Notes under the pieces: model-generated | Databases searched by the model: none | What the model was told of the DNA's origin: nothing | What the model saw: the letters and a program-made list of their open reading frames with translations, nothing else | Assembly (NCBI GenBank): GCA_012034075.1 | Contig: JAAURD010000005.1 | Span: forward strand, 1 to 59,616 | DNA length: 59,616 bases | Direction of reading: 5' to 3' | Origin: Chloroflexaceae bacterium | GTDB lineage: Bacteria > Chloroflexota > Chloroflexia > Chloroflexales > Chloroflexaceae | Program-made: the position numbers and the translations under genes | Part shown: one piece after another, positions 18,501 to 25,781 of the stretch | Layout: every line of letters starts with the position of its first letter | Numbering within the stretch: the first letter of the stretch is position 1

Positions 18501-20087
18501 GCACTCACCAATACGATGAGCTACTCCTGTACGCTTGTCACCAATACGGTAACGCTCAGTGACACGAATTGGGAAGATGGGGTTGCCGTTACCGTTAACG
18601 CCATCGATAATGACATCGCTACTGGTGACCAATTGTGTCCGATTGAAGTGAGCAATACGAATACGACCCTATCTCGCTATAGTAGTCTGACGCCCATCCC
18701 CAATCATGTCGATGTAACCATCATTGATGATGACATCCCGTCTGTGGCCATATCTCCCACCAACTTGACGGTAAGCGAGCCAGATACCACTGCTAGCTTT
18801 CTGGTACACTTGACCAGCGAACCACGTGCTGATGTGAGCGTTGCATTGAGCAGCAGCGATACTACTGCCTGTACTCTGCTTGAAAGCGCCGTCACACTAG
18901 ACGCTATCAATTGGCGTGATGGTGTAAACGTGAACGTTACCGCCGTAGATGATGATCTCGTGGATGGGAGCCAGACGTGTTTTATCGAAACGACGGTGAG
19001 CAGTGGCGATGCCGCGTATGACAACCTTGATACAGAAACGGTGACTGTTACCGTTGAAGATGATGACCTGGACATTCCCCCGCCGGTGCTCAGCATCGCC
19101 TCGGAAATAGCAGCTACCGCCAATGAGAGTGTCGCGGTGCCGGTCGAGTTGCTGACCAATGGCAACGACATTGTGGGGCTGGCGTTCTCGCTCGATTATG
19201 ATGAGCGGTATCTCAGTGTGGATACGACCGATGCCGATGCCGATGGCATTCCGGATGCAATCCGGTTTGCGTCGGGCCTGGATGCGTTTACCTTTCGCTC
19301 GGTGCAGGTGGATATCGATGATCTTGACGGTGAAATCGATATTGTGTTAAGTGATATGACCCTCCCATTTGCGAGTCTATCCGATGGCGTGGTAGTGACG
19401 GTTGACTTTGAGACAGCCAACGTCCCCAACGGCGACCGTGTTGTGGCAGACGTGGCATTTTCGGCTGATCCGGCCGCCTCGTTCGCGGATGCGCAAGGGC
19501 AGACGATCATCGGCGAGACGACCGATGGCTCCGTGCTGATTCAGGGCCGCGATATGTCCCCGCCCGCGCTCAGCATTGCCTCGGAGTTAGCAGCTACCGC
19601 CAATGAGAGCGTGGCGGTGCCGGTGGAGTTGCGCACCAATGGCAACGATATTGTGGGGCTGGCGTTCTCGCTCGATTACGATGAGCGGTATCTCAGTGTG
19701 GATACGACCGATGCCGATGCCGATGGTATCCCCGATGCGATTCGGTTTGCGTCGGGCCTGGATGCGTTTACGTTTCGCTCGGTCCAGGTCGATACGGATG
19801 ACCGCAATGGCGAAGTCGATATCGTGCTGAGTGATATCACGCCCGACTTTGCAAGCCTGCCCGATGGCGTGGTGGTAACGATTGACTTTGAAACAGCGAA
19901 TGTACCGCAGGGCACACATGTTGTGGCAGACATTGCGTTTTCGCACGATCCGGCAGCTTCGTTATCCGATGCAGATGGGCAGGCGCTTGTAGCAGAGACG
20001 ACCGACGGCTCGGTGCTGATTCAAAACAATGGGCCTTCTCCGATAGGCCCTGTCTATTTACCACTGGTGTACCAACAGGGCTTGTAG
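15501..20087 (+). CDS. Giant secreted beta-helix / cadherin-like / Calx-beta / cohesin-like adhesin
   Basis: 1528 residues from a GTG at 15501, chosen because GGAGGG lies 11 nt upstream and a normal signal peptide follows, ending PLAVYA before ATYTV; the frame stays open to an ATG at 15360. A CSLR-type motif (CTLRAAVQQANR) opens a right-handed beta-helix of about 700 residues with many GGG(I/L)YN turns, closed by NSPAIDP...GAFEV. Then come two cadherin-like domains (LLANDNDPDD and VLQNDYDIDS), two Calx-beta-like domains, and two nearly identical cohesin-like domains of about 160 residues. The tail VYLPLVYQQGL belongs to the shared YLPLV group. The Asp/Asn-rich modules suggest calcium binding. 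It is probably a surface adhesin or polysaccharide-binding protein; no catalytic site is evident. Confidence 0.8.
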   Translation: MNGYRHHALVRSCQAVMTTVILIMIVGGTCFIGNPLAVYAATYTVNTTADGDDADLADGICATSSGACTLRAAVQQANRTALVDDEITVPSGTYVLTMGDIVVEDTVVITGTGATKPVIDGNGTDRIFTVEGNYENEHTQITIGNLILQNGNADGASYGSLGGAILNLEILTLDHVELRNNRAGEGGAVYHYGSDDYDLLTVIGSTIDQNQADAEGGGLFIRGNARIANSSDQVHITQIRNNTASAGGGLYLFTNANVALQGDGSGLDTPLVVGINEAKNSGGGIYNAGSLTLEGVRVERNKANTYHGGGIYNDRGTLTIRHSDISFNEAFTPFTDTWNGHQTVPNYWGTGGGLANFNGGTINITDSQVRSNTALTEGGGITTKGTGNVTLERVTVSNNEVTGAWLKFYDPSDKLPEVYGNGAAIFSQSSGRTQIYRSQITGNSAGHGGGAIDNTSQLEIYDTLFTENRAGVHPESHGGIGGAISNYTGKATIYRSVFRQNEASDSGGAVFNLSATINIFDSAFVANKADSQGGALYNAVRPRTDQWGDWYWWPPGIIEMVNVTISGNSAGWRGGAILHNNEDQPGYQRYGNYGYKNAIQMTNVTMVDNRAYVYGGIAHVFQQDLDAWNDWDDSWIRNSIIADNLNDYVEGDPDHPGVVESQCVSEGFPSPEPFHSYGYNIANDGSCTTWLTESTDRNNTDPQLGALEEQDGNGRDLFTLVYPLLVNSPAIDPEASNGAPDEDQRGYSRENERDIGAFEVIRPIANDDQRQTLLETPVTIDLLANDNDPDDGGLDPTSVVITSGPDQGNVVINSDGTITYTPTQAFSGTVLLSYTVNDMHGHASNIAQIRVIVTNAIILPRANDDAVTTFYEQAIAIAVLQNDYDIDSNGILSPTSVLTGDTCLPASATDCTEPHHGSTQVFNDGTILYTPDAGYSGDDTFQYTMANQEGIRSNIATVTVTVRPKEDVLVEPASLILDEADGAGSFRIRLTTPPTVEVTLALTNTMSYSCTLVTNTVTLSDTNWEDGVAVTVNAIDNDIATGDQLCPIEVSNTNTTLSRYSSLTPIPNHVDVTIIDDDIPSVAISPTNLTVSEPDTTASFLVHLTSEPRADVSVALSSSDTTACTLLESAVTLDAINWRDGVNVNVTAVDDDLVDGSQTCFIETTVSSGDAAYDNLDTETVTVTVEDDDLDIPPPVLSIASEIAATANESVAVPVELLTNGNDIVGLAFSLDYDERYLSVDTTDADADGIPDAIRFASGLDAFTFRSVQVDIDDLDGEIDIVLSDMTLPFASLSDGVVVTVDFETANVPNGDRVVADVAFSADPAASFADAQGQTIIGETTDGSVLIQGRDMSPPALSIASELAATANESVAVPVELRTNGNDIVGLAFSLDYDERYLSVDTTDADADGIPDAIRFASGLDAFTFRSVQVDTDDRNGEVDIVLSDITPDFASLPDGVVVTIDFETANVPQGTHVVADIAFSHDPAASLSDADGQALVAETTDGSVLIQNNGPSPIGPVYLPLVYQQGL
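19080..20037 (+). repeat. 480-bp tandem duplication encoding cohesin-like domains
   Basis: The segment from about 19080 to 19558 is repeated with a 480-nt offset from about 19560 to 20037. The DNA remains highly similar, including long identical stretches around gtgtggatacgaccgatg, so the duplication is recent or kept alike by recombination. Confidence 0.8.
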
Positions 20088-20108
20088 CACTGTACTCTGT
20101 GTTTCTTT

Positions 20109-20129
20109 CCTCCGATGAACTGCCGCGTT
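20109..20129 (+). repeat. 21-bp fragment identical to part of the GAD-like gene
   Basis: The sequence cctccgatgaactgccgcgt, continuing one base, is identical to 25972-25992 inside the gene at 25782. There it encodes the conserved SDELPR motif. Here it has no open frame around it and directly abuts repeat R2. It looks like a relic or a repeat boundary. Confidence 0.5.
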
Positions 20130-20130
20130 C

Positions 20131-20174
20131 AGGTGATCACTGGTATGCGCTTTGATAGAACGCGGAGCGCCTGC
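20131..20174 (-). repeat. Dispersed repeat R2, copy 2
   Basis: Its reverse complement matches 5992-6036 with about five differences. It runs on towards repeat R1 at 20247-20293. Together they fill most of the gap between the adhesin and the XRE regulator. Confidence 0.7.
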
Positions 20175-20246
20175 TGGTAGCGGCTCTGCGCTTCAACGCT
20201 TCCAAGCCGCACCTCCGGCATGGGGAGCGCGTGGCATGCGTCCGGG

Positions 20247-20293
20247 CCGCGTGCGGCGGCACGCCGCACCTCGGTCTCATATCGATGAACGCC
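20247..20293 (-). repeat. Dispersed repeat R1, copy 1
   Basis: Its reverse complement matches 26161-26207 at about 42 of 47 positions and contains the palindrome gtgcggc/gccgcac. It lies immediately beyond the 3' end of the XRE regulator; the other copy overlaps the stop of the GAD-like gene. Confidence 0.7.
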
Positions 20294-20301
20294 TTTTGGT
20301 A

Positions 20302-21230
20302 TTACTCCTGCTGCTCCACCACTTTTTCGGGCCAGCACAGGTCAACCCGTTGCATCTCTGAGCGACATCCGGCCAGAATCTGCTGAAAGACACTTGCGGT
20401 GTGCGGGTCAACTGGTACGTACATACAGAGATAGAGATTGCCTACGGCACTGACGGCAGTGATTGTGGTAGATGAGAAAGATAATGTACCCCCGGTGACT
20501 GTTTTGAGCAAGAACGTTTCATATGGTAACGGGCTCGCCCATACCTCTTGATAACCTGTCATCTCCCAGAATACGCGAAATTGGTTGTATTTGCGCAACT
20601 GCTGCAGCAATGCTCGGCAATAATCGGTGGTACGGTAGGAGAAGCTATAGGCCCGAAAGAGCATCATATTCTGGTAGGCGTAGTCATACCATTGGTTGCC
20701 CATCCGTTCTTGAAAGTGATAGATGGCCGCCGGGGAAAAGACAAACTGCATCATATTGAGACCAAAGGGCTGTTGCATGGCTGTATACAGATTGAGCGCT
20801 GGTGTCTGGTCGATCTCTAACAGCTTGACAGTGGCTTCATTTGTTGCGATAATATCGCAGTAATCATCAATCACATACGCTGGCAGATGCACCTGCCCAA
20901 AGTTCGTCAACAGGTCATCCAACACCCACTGCGGCGTATTGTGCTGGGACACCAGTGCATGCTGATCAAGCCCAGCAGCAGCCAGAAAAACTGCTGGCGC
21001 TCGCTGCTCGTTAGATGCAGCACCGTTGCCAGTGCTGCCATTTCGTCTGGCTTTATCCCACGTTTGCCCCGCTCGATTTTGCTCACGACATCCTCGTTCC
21101 ACCGATCAGGTTGCCCCAAAATACGGTTCACCGCTTGAGCCAGTTGTTGCTGGTTCCAGGGTTGCCCTTCTTCATCGTAGTGCTCGCGGCGTAGCACCTG
21201 AATAAGTCGGCCAAATGTCTGCGGTTTCAT
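20302..21230 (-). pseudogene. XRE-family regulator with MmyB-like ligand domain, one frameshift
   Basis: The frame from the ATG at 21230 (GAGGA upstream) encodes a helix-turn-helix domain (residues 1-75) with NEDVVSKIERGKRGIKPDEM as the recognition region. It continues to ERQQFFWL, then falls out of frame near 20975-20985. The next frame resumes with AAGLDQHALVSQH and runs to 20302 through an MmyB-like domain with LPAYVIDDYCDIIATNEA. A single missing base explains both halves, and the restored protein would be about 310 residues, normal for the family. These regulators are thought to bind a small lipid-like ligand. A duplicated 21-bp repeat immediately upstream is a probable autoregulatory operator. 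An assembly error or a recent mutation is equally possible. Confidence 0.75.
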
Positions 21231-21254
21231 GGTGATCCATTCCTCATTGTGCAA

Positions 21255-21297
21255 ATCCGCTAAAAATCGCGGCTCGATCCGCTAAAAATCGCGGCTC
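21255..21297. promoter_or_regulatory. Two direct 21-bp repeats, probable operator of the XRE regulator
   Basis: The identical 21-mers at 21255-21275 and 21277-21297 (atccgctaaaaatcgcggct plus c) have a 22-bp period, two turns of the helix, and each contains ccgc-N8-gcgg. They end 25 nt before the regulator's start codon, where its own promoter should be. Autoregulation is the simplest reading. Confidence 0.6.
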
Positions 21298-21567
21298 AGC
21301 CTATTGACTATCATATCACAAATTTGTACAATAAAATCTATATCTACTCATAAGCATGGTATTTGGATCGAATTCGATGACGATCAAACCATCAAACCAT
21401 CAATGACCAGCCTGTCGTATCACTTCCATATCACATTGCGTATTGCTACACAATACGTGTCATGCACAATGTCCTTTTTTCACTCGCTTGAGCAAACAAC
21501 TGACTCAATACCCTATGAACAAGATGAAGTATTATGGACGACGCAAGTAACAAAGGAGGAACGCACC

Positions 21568-21714
21568 ATGGCAAAAGGGATGAAGTGCCCACAGTGTGGA
21601 CATTATATGTTCGCTAAATCAGAAAAACAGGACAAGAAGGGAAGTTGGGTCGTCTATCAGTGCCGATCAAGCAGCTGCAAGTTTGAGGTACGTGTTTTTG
21701 AGGATAAACGATAG
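21568..21714 (+). CDS. Small zinc-ribbon protein
   Basis: 48 residues from the ATG at 21568, with AAAGGAGGA nine bases upstream; the frame is open further upstream but without domain character. CPQC (residues 7-10) and a later C-x5-C pair form a zinc ribbon; the rest is Lys-rich and ends in an acidic-basic tail. A nucleic-acid-binding role is plausible but unproven. Its 3' half recurs in degraded form at about 22917-22976, so this gene lies at the start of a local duplication. Confidence 0.65.
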   Translation: MAKGMKCPQCGHYMFAKSEKQDKKGSWVVYQCRSSSCKFEVRVFEDKR

Positions 21715-21839
21715 GATGGCCCAGACACGGTGCTGGTACGGATCACGGTGCCAGCACCAACTCAGTACCCTATAAAGAGAGTGAGCACGTTGCTCAACAC
21801 GGTATCGGAATATCATCGATCAAGAAAGGAACAACATCG

Positions 21840-22196
21840 ATGTCCAATCAAATCAACCCATCGGAGAACCCAAGCACCAGCCAGGCCCAACCATCCCGGT
21901 TGAGCCGCATACCAAAGGCCTGGCTACCCACCCCCGGCAATGCCCTGTTTACGCTGTGTGTGCTCTTTCTGCTGCTCAGCGTACAGAGCGTTGGTGCGCT
22001 CTCATCCAATCAGCAGGTTGCCAATACGCTCCCATCGCGCGGCATGATCGACTACCAGGGCCAGTTGACTGACACTGACAACCAGCCGCTCGATGGCAAC
22101 TACCGCATGCGTTTTGCGCTCTACGACAGCGCCGATGCGGAAACGCCGCTCTGGGAAGAGGAATGGTCCGAGGCCAGTATTGAAAATTTGTTTTAG
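21840..22196 (+). pseudogene. Truncated secreted/membrane-anchored protein gene
   Basis: 118 residues, ATG at 21840 after AAAGGA. A low-complexity Ser/Pro/Gln start leads into one hydrophobic segment (about 37-57) and a domain with MIDYQGQLTDTDNQPLDG and a WEEEWSE segment. The latter resembles the start of a module that usually continues 'nGlFsv-LG'. Here the frame ends at SIENLF with a TAG, just as the base composition turns AT-rich. I read it as the 5' part of a longer gene whose 3' part was lost. Its first 45 nt recur almost exactly at 23062. Confidence 0.55.
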
Positions 22197-22229
22197 GCAG
22201 AGCACACGCGCCTTCATGACATAGAAAGA

Positions 22230-22799
22230 ATGAACATGTTTTCCCAGACACCCGAATATTTCAGAATACTCTCAACAGTTATTTCTTTGCTTTATCTTTA
22301 TATTTTCGTTCCTGCTACGCTTTTACTCCAATCGTATCTTTTACTTACATACAGTCTCAATATCATTGCCACAGAGGGAATATCTTCGGAGGTTCGTTTA
22401 CGGCGCAGTATTGCCTTTATCCTACCTTTTTTGATGAGTCTTTATACCGTCTTTATTAGTGATGTCTATAAAATCTCTCACTCATTAGCGTTGCCTTTTT
22501 ACTACCTCCTCTTGATAGGATTCACTATTGGTCTTATTTTTATTTATTTGATAAGCCATGTTGACAGTGATGATGAGTTAACGAGCACGCTTACCTGTTT
22601 TGTTGCTTCATTGATCTTTTTTTCGACTGTTACTTCATTTGTGATTACTCAATCTTTCGAGATGATAAGTTTAGTTTTTGGATTTCTGTTTGGTGTGGGA
22701 TTTTATATCATGCGGGGAGGATTTCCATCAAGTCTGATCAAAAAACGATTGCGTTGGAGAAAGCCTTGGGGCCAAAACAAAACAACACACTCAGTTTAA
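22230..22799 (+). CDS. Unknown AT-rich polytopic membrane protein
   Basis: 189 residues, ATG at 22230 after AGAAAG. There are about five hydrophobic segments (around 12-46, 64-80, 88-114, 126-142 and 146-166), a short acidic loop (HVDSDDELTS) and a basic C-terminus (KKRLRWRKPW). I recognise no family. Base composition and codon use are much more AT-rich than in every neighbour, and the gene starts right after the truncated gene at 21840, which suggests recent acquisition. It could be an immunity or holin-like protein, but nothing in the sequence proves that. Confidence 0.5.
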   Translation: MNMFSQTPEYFRILSTVISLLYLYIFVPATLLLQSYLLLTYSLNIIATEGISSEVRLRRSIAFILPFLMSLYTVFISDVYKISHSLALPFYYLLLIGFTIGLIFIYLISHVDSDDELTSTLTCFVASLIFFSTVTSFVITQSFEMISLVFGFLFGVGFYIMRGGFPSSLIKKRLRWRKPWGQNKTTHSV

Positions 22800-22916
22800 T
22801 AGAACCTTGATGATAATTGTATTTTTTCCATAAACCAAACATAGGTTGCTGTTTCTCTCGACAGCGTCCTGATGATCCAGAAAATCTGACCAGAGGTTTT
22901 TTGAGACCAGTTCTTG

Positions 22917-23232
22917 TTCATCGAAGCAGAAAAGCAGGCCAAACAGAGAAGCTGGATCGTCTATCAGTGCCGAATGGCACCAACTCGGTGCCCTATGAAG
23001 AATGTGAGCAACCTGCTCAACGCGGTATCGGAATATCATCTATCAAGAAAGGAACAACATCATGTTCAATCAAATCAACCCATCGGAGAACCCAAGCACC
23101 AGCCAGGCCCAACCGCAGCGCCCTGTACCCAGTCTCAGCTCAATCGGCACAGGTGAGCACGGAGCAGCGGATGTATCTGCCGTTGGTCCGCAACGAATAA
23201 GTCCGCACATCACCCGTCGCGGCGGTTGCTAA
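22917..23232 (+). pseudogene. Decayed second copy of the zinc-ribbon/secreted-protein block
   Basis: This segment repeats, with an internal deletion, the block running from the zinc-ribbon 3' half to the start of the gene at 21840 (gcagaaaagcaggccaaaca..., then a run of over 40 nearly identical bases from 23064). An ATG at 23062 with AAAGGA opens a 56-codon frame with the same N-terminus (MFNQINPSENPSTSQ). A second frame just before the stop encodes STEQRMYLPLVRNE, the tail seen on other secreted proteins. So the start and the end of a former gene are joined, its middle deleted and the frame lost. Confidence 0.6.
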
Positions 23233-23242
23233 CCGCCGCGAC
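23216..23242. repeat. Palindromic repeat R3, copy 1
   Basis: A 12-bp perfect stem (gtcgcggcggtt / aaccgccgcgac) with a 3-nt loop, followed by an atcagcaatcatc segment. The same palindrome and flank recur at 25722-25750. Each copy lies between genes of the surface cluster. Confidence 0.75.
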
Positions 23243-23331
23243 ACCATCAGCAATCATCGCAGCAGAAAAAGCTGGTACCGATACCAGTTCCTTGAACCAT
23301 TCTTCATTGTATAGACCCAGGAGATAATCCA

Positions 23332-23958
23332 ATGACCCTATTCAATTCCCAAGTCCGTTGGCGGGTTGGTCTCTGTACCATATTGCTAACCGCCATCATA
23401 CTGCTCATGTCAGGACTGTTCATTTCATCTGTTCCCGTAAAAACGGTATCTGGTCAATCGTTGCAATCGGCCTGGTGCCAATGTGTTATCTATATCCTTA
23501 ATCGATTCAATGACGGGAGACCACTGGGTAACTCGGATGGTCGATACAATCATGCATACCAATTAGATAGACCGGATCCGGATGGCAATATCTGGATGGA
23601 GCTTATAGCAGGAGGAAGTTTTCATCGTACCAACGATCCACATGCAGGCGGTGTTCTGGTTATCCAACGTGGAGTAGCTGGAATGAGTTCCACAAGTGGT
23701 CATATCGCAGTTATTGACTCCGTGCAAAGCAGCGGTGACAACTGGATTATCGCTATGCGTGGATCAAACCAGGGAGGTTCTGTTGGCGAGGATTGGGGTT
23801 GCACCAATGTTTCAGTTGTAACAATCACCCTCTCAAAGAGCGAATCAGGCGTCTCGTACTGGTCTCAGGGAAACGACACTGACCCAAACCCACCGCCTGA
23901 CGACCCTGGCCCGAACCCACCGCCTGACGACCCAGACCCATGCCCCGTCCCAACATGA
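23332..23958 (+). CDS. Secreted CHAP-domain amidase/peptidase, 5' segment of a frameshifted gene
   Basis: 208 residues; ATG at 23332. A signal peptide (about 12-41) is followed by a CHAP-type NlpC/P60 fold: Cys49 or Cys51 in AWCQCVIYIL is the likely nucleophile and His124 in SGHIAVIDS the base, followed by an IIAMRGSN strand. A Pro-Asp linker (PNPPPDDPGPNPPPDD) closes it. The frame ends at PCPVPT, while the overlapping frame from 23940 continues the linker as PNMIEPVEDQTF into further domains. A single missing base in the C-run near 23950 would join them into one protein of about 770 residues. CHAP enzymes cut peptidoglycan or its cross-bridges. Confidence 0.75.
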   Translation: MTLFNSQVRWRVGLCTILLTAIILLMSGLFISSVPVKTVSGQSLQSAWCQCVIYILNRFNDGRPLGNSDGRYNHAYQLDRPDPDGNIWMELIAGGSFHRTNDPHAGGVLVIQRGVAGMSSTSGHIAVIDSVQSSGDNWIIAMRGSNQGGSVGEDWGCTNVSVVTITLSKSESGVSYWSQGNDTDPNPPPDDPGPNPPPDDPDPCPVPT

Positions 23959-25640
23959 TAGAACCAGTGGAAGATCAAACCTTCGATAGCAACACCATCA
24001 CGTTTCGGTGGGATTTGCCCGGTGGCGATTGCAGCGACAAACCCATTGTGCTGCGTGTTGCCAACAAGCGCGATGTGAATGCGCCTGGTGCAACGATTTT
24101 CAACCAGACATTGGACGCGAATGCGACCTCGTTCCAGTACACCTTCGACGAAGCGAAAGAAGGAACGGAGCTGTTCTGGTCGGTCTGGCGCGAACGAACC
24201 GGAACGCAAGCCCAAGCGTCAAAGCTCTTCCGCTTTACGCTGACACCTCCACCAACGTTGCCGCCCGAAACCACCTGCCTAAAACCATTGTTGCGCTACT
24301 GGCATGAGGGCAAACAGAAACACTTCTATACCACCAATCGTGAAGAACTTGGTTCAGGCGCTGATGGTTGGCTCTACGAAGGATTTGTCGGCTATGTTGC
24401 AGCCACCCCAGATTGTTATGCTCCCAATGCACAAGCGCTCTATCGCTATTGGAGTGAAACGAAGCAGAAGCATTTCTACACCACCAACCCGGATGAAGCC
24501 GCCCAGGCAGTTGATTATTATGCATTTGTCCTTGAAGGTGCAGTTGGCTATGTGTTGCCCGCTCGTGCCAATCAATACCACACCATACCGCTCTATCGTC
24601 TGGTAAAAGCAAGTACCGAGGATCATTTCTACACGGTCAGCGCTGCAGAACGAGACTATGCGGTCAATCATGCAGGATATCAATATGAAGGTGTCAGCGG
24701 GTATATCTTTGGCAGCGATGCCTTCTTTCCAATGGAGACGACCTGCATCAAGCCAATCCTCCGCTATTGGAATGACCGGACGCGAAAGCACTTCTACACA
24801 AACAACCGGGCTGAATTGGGCGTGGTAGACAAAGACGGGGGCTGGATCTATGAAGGAGCCGTTGGGTATGTTGCGACGACACCGGATTGTTATGTAACAG
24901 GTGTTACACCAATGGTGCGAATGTGGCACCCGACCCGACAAAAACATTTCTACACCGCATTCACCAGCGAGGCAACGTTTGCCGAACAAGCGCTTGGGTT
25001 TCAGAAGGAAGGAAATCTGGGCTATCTGTTCTCCATTGCGAACGAGACCTATCACACGCAACCGATCTATCGCCTGTATAAACCGACCACCGACGATCAC
25101 TTTTATACGAACGGTGCCGCCGAACGTGACGCTGCGGTACAGATTCATGGCTATCAAGATGAGGGCATTGCCGGCTACAGTTTCACCTCGGCAGCCATAA
25201 CAGCGCGGCCAAGACCCGCACCGCCGTATGTCCAGAGCAACTTTGTGGATGGATCGCCTGGCAGTGTCTTTGTGATTTCGGCCGGCAGTCTTGCAGCAGA
25301 CACTCCGTCAACGGTCTCTATCAAAGGCCCATCAGACGAGAGCTTCCGCGAAATAACGCAACTGACCAACACGGCCAATGGCACGCTCTCGATGCTGCTG
25401 TCGAGCTTAGAAATCACGCAACCTGGCGTGTATACCCTCCGTATCGAGGGTCAAGTGCCGGCGATGCACCTGGCACAGCAGATAGAACTGGACATCAGTC
25501 TCACCATTGATGAAGGCAAGCCGACCCGCACGGAGTATCCAAATGATCTGGATATACCAGTGCTCACCATAGAGCCGGCCCAGGACAATCCGCCAGAACC
25601 AGACAGCATTCCGGTCTATCTGCCGCTGGTTCAACGCTGA
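23940..25640 (+). CDS. DUF5648-repeat protein, 3' segment of the CHAP gene
   Basis: 566 residues without a signal peptide of its own, overlapping the CHAP frame by 19 nt. A fibronectin-like domain (about 5-95) precedes six modules with the sequence HFYT, arranged as two sets of three (about 105-260 and 265-425), each with an R-(Y/L)-(W/Y) strand and a (Y/L)EG-x-(G/S)GY strand: the DUF5648 signature. A further beta domain and the tail IPVYLPLVQR follow. The modules probably bind carbohydrate or cell wall and bring the amidase to its target. Read alone it lacks an export signal, which supports the frameshift explanation. Confidence 0.75.
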   Translation: MPRPNMIEPVEDQTFDSNTITFRWDLPGGDCSDKPIVLRVANKRDVNAPGATIFNQTLDANATSFQYTFDEAKEGTELFWSVWRERTGTQAQASKLFRFTLTPPPTLPPETTCLKPLLRYWHEGKQKHFYTTNREELGSGADGWLYEGFVGYVAATPDCYAPNAQALYRYWSETKQKHFYTTNPDEAAQAVDYYAFVLEGAVGYVLPARANQYHTIPLYRLVKASTEDHFYTVSAAERDYAVNHAGYQYEGVSGYIFGSDAFFPMETTCIKPILRYWNDRTRKHFYTNNRAELGVVDKDGGWIYEGAVGYVATTPDCYVTGVTPMVRMWHPTRQKHFYTAFTSEATFAEQALGFQKEGNLGYLFSIANETYHTQPIYRLYKPTTDDHFYTNGAAERDAAVQIHGYQDEGIAGYSFTSAAITARPRPAPPYVQSNFVDGSPGSVFVISAGSLAADTPSTVSIKGPSDESFREITQLTNTANGTLSMLLSSLEITQPGVYTLRIEGQVPAMHLAQQIELDISLTIDEGKPTRTEYPNDLDIPVLTIEPAQDNPPEPDSIPVYLPLVQR

Positions 25641-25721
25641 TTGTGCCCAACATCTCGTCTCGAGGCCAGACTTTGAGCGTGACATAATACAAACACACGT
25701 TGGTATCACCGGCCCATCACA

Positions 25722-25750
25722 CGTCGCGGCGGTTGGCAACCGCCGCGACG
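25722..25750. repeat. Palindromic repeat R3, copy 2
   Basis: 14-bp arms with a single-base loop, plus the same atcagcaatcatc flank as copy 1 at 23216. It ends about 30 nt before the start of the GAD-like gene. Confidence 0.75.
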
Positions 25751-25781
25751 CGATCAGCAATCATCAGAGCGAGGTTCTACA

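Noticed and set aside
21304-21567. N-terminal extension of the zinc-ribbon frame
   Set aside because: The AAAGGAGGA site sits just before the ATG at 21568, and the extension has no domain character.
24354-25157. 267-codon antisense frame in the DUF5648 segment
   Set aside because: Shadow of the HFYT repeats; no start signal or recognised family.
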